Shown in pieces: positions 45,717 to 55,768 of a stretch of 64,000 nucleotides of DNA. How positions within the stretch are numbered: position 1 is the first letter of the stretch; each line of letters begins with the position of its first letter. The notes beneath the pieces are model-generated. The model did no database searches and had not been told where the DNA came from. It was given only the letters and a program-made list of their open reading frames with translations. Location: assembly GCA_033439295.1 (NCBI GenBank), contig JAVTLE010000010.1:744001-808000 (forward strand), in the 5' to 3' direction. The DNA comes from Deuterostichococcus epilithicus. Lineage: Eukaryota > Chlorophyta > Trebouxiophyceae > Prasiolales > Stichococcaceae. Position numbers and translations under genes: made by a program.

Positions 45717-47112
45717 TGGAGCTTGTAGAGTGCAGCAACGAGTGTTCGAGCGAGACTGGGTGACGCAATGGCAGCGTGATCGTGTGCAGATGCAGCAGTG
45801 GCAGATGTGCACCTGCGGCCGCATGGGCGGCCTGCAATGCATCGACTGTATTACCTGTACGCCCAGGGCCAATTTAGAAGTGTAGGAGAGCTCTCTATTC
45901 TGATTCGGTGGTGAGTTGTGATACGATTGACCTGTCTGCACGGGTGCGCGCCACACAGCCACGTTGTACTGAAGTCGGACTTTCTTCAAAGCATGTAGTC
46001 TGGCAAGCATTCGCCCATTGAGGCTCTCAGAAGTGAACGCTTGCAGTGCGCAAGGTTTGGCAGACATTCCGTATACGAGTTGTAGTCGATGATTGGACAA
46101 TTCTCCAGCCGCAAGCGGTGTTGATGCCGCAGGGCCTCATCTCTTGCTGCCTTGCCCTGTTCCTGCCGGAGGCTTCATGCCCTTGCCGGCTCCACCATTT
46201 CCTGCACATCTCTATGATGCATTCAATTCTTGCCTTGCATATTGAGCGGGCTGACAACGTGCATGATCGGGCGCTGCCCACAGCAAGTGGCAACTGTCGC
46301 ACCTCTAGCTCTGCCGGTGGCGGTGGCGGCGTCCAGTTTACATAGCCTGTGTATCATGCCTCGAGCGCCTTGCTCTCCTCGGCGTTCGTTGGTGCCATAG
46401 CACATAGAAGTTCAGTCAATACTGCCATGGTCACCGGCTCCGTGCAGCCATCTTGCGCCTTCTTTCTGGCCGCAGCCCTTGCAATCTGTGTCAGGAACTT
46501 CGAAGTCGGAAGAAATCAAGACGAAATTTATGGCGCAGCTTCCTAAAACCCCTTTATAAACTCTGGCCATACCAAGGCAAAGGACACTCCAAATCTGCTT
46601 GATGGCAGCCAGCGTGAAACCTTCAGACGCACCGCACAGCAGCAGCAGCGGTGATTCCCTGTGGCAGGGGGCACTGCTCGGCGGCGAACGCCGCCAGCCA
46701 GAGCGCCTGCAGCCCACATGGATGGCGCTGTGGAGCAGTCGTCTCGCCAGCTTGACAGCTAGAATCATGTATGTTTGCCATCGACCTGCTGCATTATGCC
46801 TTCTGCCACATGCGCTCCAATGAGGTTGTCGTCACTCCTGCCTGCCGCCGTGTTCGGGCAGCGGGATGTAGTGAAGCTTCCTAAAGAACGTCATCAGCGC
46901 GACCTCGTCGCGTTTTGTCTCACCCCGGTACGTCTGCTTCAGTGTCGTGTCTTCCATTTTCAAGTCGAAACCAATGGGACAAACCAAGATATCCTCGTGC
47001 ACACGCGCCGGCGTGACGCGATGCCTCTTACAGTCACTACACCTTCTGATGCTGGGCAGGCCGCCAGGGAGATGTTCGGCAATGAAGTGGCTGCTACAAA
47101 CAGAAGGGCGTC
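45717..47112. other. Convergent 3' region between GWD and LepA
   Basis: No gene was recognised in 1.4 kb. A reverse frame of 118 codons at 46412-46768 has no family likeness and an ordinary UTR-like composition. A TGTAA for LepA lies at 47028-47032 on the reverse strand. The rest is probably 3' untranslated sequence. Confidence 0.45.
47028..47032 (-). terminator. Candidate poly(A) signal for LepA
   Basis: TGTAA on the reverse strand, about 80 bases past the LepA stop. Confidence 0.4.
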
Positions 47113-50100
47113 TCAGCTAGCCTCGCCGGGGCCGCGGTCCATGGACAGCATCGCCATGAAGGCCTCCTGCGGCACGCTGACCTTGCCCATCGACTTCATG
47201 CGCTTCTTGCCCTCCGCCTGCTTCTTCAGCAGCTTCTTCTTCCTGCAGATATTTCAGGTGCATGTCATTTGACGCGCAGAATCGCAGATGCAGGTACGTT
47301 CTTGTGGCCGCTGCCAGCACTGCCAGCAATGACGATGTGTGACCTCGCAGCGCTCAACCCATGTATATGACGGCAGGCAGGGAAGGAACAGCGCAAATGC
47401 AGCAACGAATGTGAAAATTGAAAGCTCACCGGCTGACATCTCCGCCATAGCACTTTGCGAGCACATCCTTCCGGATGGCTGCAGGACAAGGATGCCAGAA
47501 CCGTCAGAGGCAACATGAAGACCAAACTTACAGTGAGACATGCTGCGCTACTCAACAGAAGGCTGCCGCCTGGCTATGACAGGCAGCACTTCGGTGTTCC
47601 GCAGCAGTGCCGTACCTGAAAGCTGCTCCGAGGCAACTACCCGCGAGCCGATGGCCGCCTGGATGGGGACCTGTGCAGCACACGCAGGTGCCGCAGTTAC
47701 CTGGCCACTCCCTCACACCAGCCTCCCCTCAGCTCAACCCGTTCGGACACACATGAGCAACCCGTACCGCCGAATCCGTCTCCAAATTCACAAAGCAGCA
47801 CAACAGCTGGTTTCAGATGGGCAGGTCGGACAGGCAGTGCCGCCAGTCGGACTGCAGGCGACCGCAGCGCGCCTTGAACTGCTGGCGGGGGATGAGCTCT
47901 CGGAGGCGCTTGACCAGGGCGCGGCCCATGCGGTAGGCGTTGTCCCGGTGCACGATCAGCGACAGCGGCTCCACCGGCTCCCCGTTCAGCTGCAGGGTGC
48001 AGGCACACATGCACGACTTCCGGCTTCCGACTTTCACGAGCTCAGGCGCAGCGGCCCCTGCGTGCCGTGCGTCCAGCTCCTTCATCGTTGGGGGCTGTGG
48101 AGGACTTGCGGCGCCCGACCAGGAGGCACGAGATTGAAAGCCTAAGCACATCTGGCGTTGGCGGCGCTCGATGACAACCACACCTTGATGTCGAGGCGCA
48201 CGAGATCGTTGCGCCGGTAGCCCGAGATCTTGTACTCCATCGAGGCGTAGCCCTGGCTGAGCGACTTGAGCTGGTCGAAAAAGTCGGTCACCACCTGCAC
48301 CCCGTAACTATTTCATCAAGTGCAGCTATATTGTCCAGGCTGTCAAAACGGGTGCGGCTCACCTCACCCCGCCTTAGCAACCCCAACCAAGTGCCGACAG
48401 TCGTGAGTGCTGAACATTCACTTGTGTCAGCCAAAAGCACATCAACGAGGAAATCTGCGGGTGCAAGTGCGAAAATAGCTTCTTGTTCCCGCGGCAACGG
48501 GTGCACACCTCGGCGAGTGGCATGTCGTAGACGAGGGTGGTGCGGGCCTCCGTCATGTACTTCATGTCAATGAACTCGCCGCGGCGCTGCTGGCTCAGCT
48601 CGATGAGCGCGCCCACGTAGTCCTTTGGCGTGATGATCTCCATCCTGCGAAGAAAAGGACCGCTGTGAGAGGGATAGCCCAGCAGCCGGCAGGGGTGCTG
48701 GCAGGGGTGCCAGCAGGGTCTGCAGGACTGCCACAGCGGTCCTGCAAGCAGCACCCAGGACTGGCAGTCCTGCAAGCCGCACCCAAGAACAGCAGCGAGC
48801 AGCGGGCAGGAGTTGCAGTAGGGCCTGCAGGACTGCCGCAGCAGGTCTCAATGCGGCACCCGCGGCCGGCAGCCGACCAAGGCGCCGCGCCTGCGGCAGG
48901 AGTGCCGATGGCGAGCAGGATGGCGACGTACACAGTGATCAGGCCATCGGCCGTCCGCTGGGCGCGCAGCCCTGCCAGGGGGCTGCCTCCGCCGGCGAGC
49001 GCGGACAGGGTTTTCGACAAGAGCCATCCCAGCTCATGGATAATCTGGACGTTCGAGGTGTTAAGAGTCTCACCGGACGTAGGGCTCCAGGATGTGGTCC
49101 CGCAGGCCCTCGTCTGGCAGCTCCGAGGGGTTGTCAACTTTGATCTCCTCTCCGTCCCGTAGCGTGCACCGGTACACCTGCCGCAGGAATGCAACACCAC
49201 TGGGATCGAGAAAGGAGAGGGGGACTCCAGGCAGTCCCCGACCAGGTGGGTGAGGAAACGAAAGCCAGCCTGAAGCGTGCGCGGCGTCAACGGTGGTGCC
49301 ACGCTCTGGAGGGGAATGCACGTGGCAAGGAGGCCTGCCTTTCTGACGCAGGCTTGCCGCACAACATCTTCGAGCAGATTGCTGGCAGCTGCTGTCTACA
49401 GCGACGACATGAACCCCTGTGCTAAAACCGCATGCGCAGGCGGCAGCTGCAAGGGGGGGGTTGCGGGCGGCTCGCACACCCATGGGCGCAGTCAAGCGTG
49501 CAGTCATGGGAGCGGCTTTTGTGCGAGGCTTTTGCGGGCACGGACCGCACAATGACTCTATCAAAAGCCAGCAGGGAAGTCACAGATGGACTCATCACGT
49601 GAGCGGATCCCTCCTGTAACCCTAGGGAAAGCACACACACGACCCCACGAAACCTAAAGGGTTCCTCTGTCGCAGAAGGGGCGCACCACAGAGGGTGCAG
49701 TGGTGATGAGCTCCAGGTTGTACTCCCGCTCAAGGCGCTCCTGCACGATCTCCGAGTGCAGCAGCCCCAGGAAGCCGCAGCGGAAGCCGAAGCCCATGGC
49801 CGATGACACCTGTGCATCACAGTTGTGGCTCTGGCTTCAGACCCTCCGACGCTTTCTCGGGGTGCCTAGCTGCGGCGCTCGAGCAGCGGCGCCGCTCGTC
49901 ATGTGGTCTGGCTTCCGCCAAGCGTGACCAGGAGCAGACTTCAGGGTCCCCACTGCAGCCATCATGCCGCAGCAGCAAGCGCTGCCCCGACTACAATGGC
50001 GCCCTTCATCGGGCACCAGAGCAGCGTCTCTGGCCAGAAGCGTCTCTCTGGACAGAAAAACAGGGTGCAGAAGCGGGCGATGTGCGCCGTACCTCGGGCT

Positions 50101-53100
50101 CGAACTGCAGTGCGGCGTCATTGAGCTGCAGCTTGCCGAGAGCCTCACGCAGGTCCTCATAACGGTCAGCATCGATGGGGAACAGGCCGCAGAACACCAT
50201 CGGCTGCGCCACCAGGTACCTGTGCAGGCGCGGATATGTACTACTATGTGATCCTGGGTCGTAAGACAGTGTCATGGCGGCAGCGGGTCGCCTGCAAGCG
50301 GGCTGTATCTGGGGTCGGGCGCCCTTGGGCAGACACGGGTGACAGGCGGGAATTCCGGCTCGCATTCCCTGCTGGATGTGAGCAACAGCAGGTGGTCAAC
50401 TTGAGCCGGGCGGCATCAGGCTCGGCGCTGGCGCTGGCGCTGCCAGCCATCGAGCAAACACATGGCCGCGCCGCACCTGGGTGGGCTACAGCCAGAAACT
50501 TTCCGCCAGAGGTAAACACGGAAACAAGCAACGAAATGACAGGAACACCTACCCGGGCAGCGCCTGTTCGGCGCTGTTCTTGCGGCTGGTGATGGTGTCG
50601 CCGACGCGTGCATCCGCCACTGCCTTGATGGCCGCTGAGAAGTAGCCCACCTCCCCCGCATACAGCTCGTCAACCTGCAGGAAGAATGCTGCACCTTGAG
50701 AGTCAATGTTTGCTGCGAAGCCATGGGTGGCGCCCATGCGGCTCATGCGACGCAGGGGGGAGAAGCACAGCTGTGCGCACCGGGATGGGCTTGGGCGACA
50801 GGACGCCAATCTCGTCGATCTGGTACTCCTTTTTGGTGTTCATCAGCTTCACGGTGTCGCCCCGCCGCATGACGCCGTCCTTCACCCGGAAGTACACCAC
50901 CACGCCCTGGTACCAGGCAAAGCAGAACAATCCAGGGCCTCGCATCAGCGCGGTATCGCCGCATCGCGATACGCCGCCGTCCACCCGGCGGTACACCAAC
51001 ACACCCTATTCCTAGACAAGGCAGCGGTCTGTGGGACCAGGGCTAGCACTGGGCCAGTGGTGTGCGTACGAACTTGTCACCCACGCGTGCCTCTTCTCCA
51101 CCAAGTCAACTCCGCAGAGTCCACGAGCTGGTCGGGCAGTGGCCAGTCAGTCTAGCCGCCTCTTGCAGTGAGACTTTGCAGGGTTCAAGGGAAGTGCAGC
51201 ATACCAAGAGGAGCCGGAAGCACACCTTGTAGGCGTCGTAGTAGCTGTCGAAGATGAGCGCCCGAAGCTGCTTGTCGATGGTCTCAGCCGGCGGCGGGAT
51301 GCGTTTCACCACCGCCTCCAGAATCTCCTCAATGCCGATGCCCTGCGGGATGAGTCCAAGCAATGTATGTGAGTCATTCACCCGTTCAAGCGGGGGGACT
51401 CCAGGGGAAGCGATGCCGCATTCCAGTACATGTAGAGCGCCAAAGGGCGTGACATGGCAACATGCAGCGCCGCTCCTTAGCACAGAGAGCAGGCGCGTCC
51501 GGCACCTTCTTTGCTGAGCACTGGATGGCGTCGCTGCAGTCGAGGCCAATGATCTCCTCCACCTCCCGCTTGACGCGCTCCACGTCGGCGCCTGCGCCGG
51601 AGGCGAGCTCCAAATCATATTATCTTTCAATGAACTAGGCAAGCGGGCAGCATCGGTCTTGCTCATGGGCTTTTCATTGCTGCAGGCACAGCGTCCCATC
51701 ACTGCCGGTGGTCGGCGAGGCCTGCCTTCTCGACCCGGTGTCGGCAAAAACTTGACTTTAAAGCCCTTGATGCAAACCTGCCGCACTCGACAGCTCTGCG
51801 GCGCCGCATCTGGTGACGCAACTCTGGCGGCCCCCAGAACACGACAGAGGGTCGTGACCCAGCGCCATGTACATGATCCACGTTTGGAGCTTCTCCAATC
51901 ATAAGTATCTGTTTTGTGCTTTGCTTCGGCACGCACCCCGACAGTCCCCTGTTTTTTTTGGAATGTGTCTGGCATTTCGCCCTGGCGCTGCCCACCTGGC
52001 AGGTCGATCTTGTTGAAGACGGGGATGATCTCCAGGTCATGGTCCAGCGCCAGGTACACGTTGGCCAGCGTCTGCGCCTCCACACCCTGGCTGGCATCCA
52101 CCACCAGCAGGCAGCCCTCGCAGGCCGCCAGCGACCTGCTCACCTGCGGTTTTGCGGGAGAGGCTGCGGTCAAAACCGACAAGCGTACACGGTGTGTGAG
52201 GCCGACCGCCGTTACCAGCAGGCACCCCTCGCACGCCGCTGGCGACCCGCTCACCTGTGATGTCCACCACAGCCACGTGCTCGTCGCAGTCGTCAATGCC
52301 GCAGCAGCCTCGTTTCATGAGGTCAAGCATGGTCTTTGATCTCGCGGTGGCATTGCCGCGAGCAATCAGTTGCAAACAACCGGTTGTGGTGTGCGGCGGT
52401 ACAAGGCCAGGCTTGTCGCGCGGACTGCTTGCTGAGCTGAAGCGTGCTGAACAACACAGGATCCACAGCTGGATAAGCGTAAATCGAGTTCCCGAGCTTC
52501 TCAGTGGGCATGGCGCTGATCCCCACCTCATAGCTGAAATCAACATGGCCCGGCGTGTCGATAAGGTTCAGCGCGTACATCACGCCGTCATCCGCCTTGT
52601 ACCGCATCCGCGCCTGGTTCAGCTTGATGGTGATGCCCCGCTCCCGCTCCAGATCCATGCCGTCCAAGAATTGCGCCTGGTTGAGAATGGCCGCTGGGTA
52701 AATCTATGATCCGGCAGCGGTCTGCTGCCAGATGCGTGCGGCGCATGGCTTTTCATAAGAACAAGAGAAGCTCGAGGCCAATGAAAGGGCCTACCTTCAT
52801 GTCTCTGTCCACCACTGTGTCTGTTTTGATGAGCAGCTGGTCTGCTATCGTAGACTTGCCATGGTCAATGTGCGCGATAATCGAAAAATTCCGTATCTGC
52901 TGTGTGGGCACCTGCAGTGAAAGAGGCTCAGGTATTGCGAAAGCAATGCAATGGCTGCGGGTGCACCGGATGAGATCTGTGCGAAGGACATGCCATCCAG
53001 CGGATTGCCACCCCCGGCATACCTTGATGACGGCACCGTCACCATACACCGTTTCTGTCTGCACATCGGCCGGCGCTGCCACCGCCTGCGCCGCGTAGCC

Positions 53101-53409
53101 TCGCCTGCATCGCCTGCTGGCGCAGTCCGCATGCTGCTGGCCGGCTGGAGCACCCCATGCGCCGCGAAGTCCGCGCGCCGCGCACGGCTGCCTCGACTGA
53201 GGATGCCTCCACCTCCTGGCGGGGTTGTGGAAGCACCTGTATGCTGGGAAGCTGGCGCTGCTGGATGTGCACGGTCGTCCCGAGATGCTGGGCACCGCTT
53301 CGCTGAGGACCCCACACCGAAAGTCAGCCATGGCCAGGTGGGTCAGTGTCCATGCATGCGATCGGGACCCCAACAGTTTGCAGTGTGACAGCGCTCTCGT
53401 CCAGAACAT
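47113..53409 (-). CDS. LEPA: Translation factor LepA/EF4, chloroplast type
   Basis: LepA is a ribosome-bound GTPase; the plastid form supports chloroplast translation. The start at 53409 follows an in-frame TAG directly, and exon 53023-53409 gives an Arg/Ser/Ala-rich leader ending VYGDGAVIK. The GTPase domain has [19 protein letters not shown] (G1), ERERGITIK (G2), [10 protein letters not shown] (G3), [11 protein letters not shown] (G4) and CSAKK (G5). Later domains read [80 protein letters not shown] and [20 protein letters not shown]. The LepA-specific C-terminus is [31 protein letters not shown] and [20 protein letters not shown], ending GPGEAS at TGA 47113. Mitochondrial GUF1 is the alternative, but the C-terminus resembles plastid and cyanobacterial LepA. 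Two introns hold exon-edge echoes. It shares a 192-base promoter gap with TIM23. Confidence 0.93.
48672..48850 (-). repeat. Imperfect intronic repeats with inverted arms in LepA
   Basis: The motifs GCAGGGGTGC, TGCAGGACTGCC and GGTCCTGCAAGCAGCACC recur in both orientations within 180 bases. They look like a decayed minisatellite able to fold into hairpins. Confidence 0.7.
50971..51009 (-). repeat. Exon-edge echo: copy of the exon start at 50872-50910
   Basis: About three quarters of 39 positions match. The functional exon reads [18 protein letters not shown] and the intronic copy, about 100 bases upstream, reads [18 protein letters not shown]. The protein likeness extends beyond the aligned bases. 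Confidence 0.8.
52214..52257 (-). repeat. Exon-edge echo: copy of the exon start at 52103-52146
   Basis: 39 of 44 positions match the acceptor and first codons of the LepA exon reading [15 protein letters not shown]. The copy, 111 bases upstream, reads [15 protein letters not shown] and keeps its CAG acceptor. Confidence 0.92.
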
Positions 53410-53601
53410 CTAGGATATCATCATGGCGCTCTCGGCGCTGCACGTGTTTGGCAACAAGTCAATGAGCAATGCAAGCTCAAGGCTCCATGCATTGCAGAGC
53501 AAAACCCTTTTGCTTCGGTCGCCAGCAACTTCGTGTTTTGGGCACGCTGGCCCTGCTCTGGCCAGCGATTCGCCTTGTCAAGCCCTCCAAGCTTCGAAAA
53601 C
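53410..53601. promoter_or_regulatory. Short divergent promoter between LepA and TIM23
   Basis: Only 192 bases separate the LepA start and the chosen TIM23 start. They must hold both 5' leaders and probably a shared promoter. No TATA box was seen. Confidence 0.5.
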
Positions 53602-54914
53602 ATGGGATTCCTCGATAGACTCGCCGGCCGCAACGCAGAGAAGCGCGAAGCCGAGGAGCCCGCACAGCCATCGGCCGAGCTTCTGTCTGACAGCGGCTCG
53701 AGCTCCTCGCCAGTGGGCGGTGCGCTGAGCAGCGCCGTGCCAGAGTATTCATCAGCGCAGTCGGCAGCGGCCGATGGCCAGCAGAGCGTGCGGCTCTACA
53801 ATCCATACCAGGTGGGCCCACCACTCAACCTGGGGATCAGGCGGCCACCACTCAAATAGCTGCTTCAGTGTGCACCTAGGCATCAGGCGTATCAAAGAGC
53901 CTGAACTGAACACAAACGCCACCTTTGACGTAAGAATCCCTGCACAATGCTGCATCTGATGCCGGCATGGCGCTGATGTCCTTGACGCTGGCGGCCAGGG
54001 CCTCAATGCGGCAGTCAGCGGTCGCGGCATCCAGCAGCCAGCCTTCAAACTGCCAAATCAGCCGGAGTTCCTCTTCCAAGAGGAGGCAGCGGTGCACAAA
54101 CGAAGCTGGAGCGAGAACCTCACCTTCTACACAGGCAGCGGATACCTCTCAGGTGCGCTGGCTGTGCATGTACCATGGCCGGCGAGCATGATGCTCAATG
54201 CACCCAGAGCCGAGTTCCCGTGGTGTCATGCCGACCTGTACATGCAGCATGCCTCGTCCCACAGCACAGCAGCCATCTGCTCGTACTGACAGGCTGGGCG
54301 GCACGGCCATGACCTCAATGGCGGTGCTGAATGAATGATGTCAATATATGGCGGACAGGCGCGGTGCTGGGCGGCGGCAGGGGGGCGCTGGAGGCGCTGC
54401 GGGGCGTGCCGTCCACAGAACCGGCCATGAACACGACGCGGCTGCGGCTCAACCGGCTGCTCAACCTGAGCGGCAAGGGTGGCCGCGCTGCGGGCCACAC
54501 CCTGGGAGTGCTCGGGCTGTTCTTCTCCTCGGCAGAGAGCATCCTGGGCTACGCCAGCGACCAGGCGCTGCCCGACTCGGTCAACTCCATCGCAGCAGGT
54601 GGGGCATTGCGACGCTCCTGCCGCTGCAGACTGCCATAAGATGCCATCAGCGTCTACACAGCATCGACATGGCAGCGCGCTCTCGTGCAGCAGCAGGCCA
54701 TGAGTGAGGCAGGGGGTGCGCACAGCAGCGCGCGGTCCACCCTCAAATGTCCTTCTCACGGTCATGTCGTGCTTCTCACTCTGCAGGCGCCCTGTCGGGG
54801 GCGCTCTTCCGCGCACCGCGAGGGCCCCGCACAGCGCTTGTGGCGGGCGCGATCGGCGCTGTGGCAGCGTCAGCCCTGGTGCTTGCCAGGCAGAACCTGT
54901 CCAAGAGCCTGTAG
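53602..54914 (+). CDS. TIM23: Mitochondrial inner membrane import channel subunit TIM23
   Basis: TIM23 forms the channel that takes presequence proteins across the mitochondrial inner membrane. The chosen start [19 protein letters not shown] at 53602 leads a Ser-rich hydrophilic segment, as in TIM23 proteins. [20 protein letters not shown] and YTGSGYLS begin the Tim17/22/23 domain. Then come [20 protein letters not shown] and [20 protein letters not shown]. The last exon gives [20 protein letters not shown] and [20 protein letters not shown] before a TAG at 54912-54914. The four hydrophobic stretches with Gly-rich packing and the GRRxxGxxxGxLGL-like motif fit the family. A start 23 codons further up (53533) in the same frame is possible. 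TIM17 and TIM22 lack the FLFxEE...RSWxENLTxYTG segment, which favours TIM23. Confidence 0.9.
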
Positions 54915-55043
54915 GCGCTGTCAACCTCCAGCTCGCATTCTTTATAACCACCAGAGGTGACATGTGCCGCGGGCACGAGCGATTGGTGCTTGATGACGAG
55001 CAAGATCTAGGTCAGAGGCAGGGCATTAGAAGCAAGTGTATGA

Positions 55044-55048
55044 TGTAA
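55044..55048 (+). terminator. Candidate poly(A) signal for TIM23
   Basis: TGTAA 130 bases after the TIM23 stop. Confidence 0.4.
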
Positions 55049-55635
55049 TCTGGGAAGTAAACAGTGTGATGGAAGATTGGTTGCCATGTCCACCCCCGGA
55101 ATGAGTCTCGCTCAGGTGTGGCGAGCTCCGCGCATGGCTGCAAATTGGTGTTCTGACTGCTGGGCAGCTTGAGCAACTGCCTAGCAGAATGATGGAGCTG
55201 AAACCGTGAGGAGCGGCGGCAGGTTGTGACACCAATGCAGCGAAGTCAAGCCCGCTGGCTGATGGTCCAAGAGCCGTCGCTTTGCGTGAAAGGGCTGGTA
55301 TAACCGCTGACCATGCGCAATAAAGCTTTGGGGTCAGGGGCGGCGGGCCCTCTGTAACAGCGAGCACCGCCGCCGCAGCTGCCAGGTGGCGGGCTGGGCC
55401 AGCGCTGGGCATAGCTCGCCTGTGCAGCACGGTGCAACCCCTGCTTAAGTTCGAAAAGGGCAGTAGCCCAGAACCACACACAAAGGGCGTACGAGCCCCT
55501 GCGACATCAGAAAAGCGCACACGAGCCTTTTCTCGAACCTGGCAAATCGACAGCATGCAATGGGACATGTACGGCGGCGAGAGGGGCGAAGATGACAGCA
55601 CTTTGACACGGCCAATGAACAAATTGACTCCGGTG

Positions 55636-55640
55636 TTACA
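55636..55640 (-). terminator. Candidate poly(A) signal for eL8
   Basis: TGTAA on the reverse strand about 130 bases after the eL8 stop. Confidence 0.4.
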
Positions 55641-55768
55641 AGCTGTGGGTGCGACCATCACAGTTCGAGCCCAATCGCCAAACGGATCGTTCCCCACGAC
55701 ACCAGGACCCAAAGCGCCTGCCGACCGCCAGGCAGCAGTGGAGAGGCCGCCGCAGCTGGGCGAACCGC

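Larger units (their letters stand above)
54915..55768. other. Convergent 3' region between TIM23 and eL8
   Basis: No gene is recognised. TGTAA at 55044-55048 on the plus strand may end TIM23 transcripts. TGTAA on the reverse strand at 55636-55640 may end eL8 transcripts. A long reverse frame across 55026-56327 is a shadow of the eL8 exons and is not supported. Confidence 0.5.
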
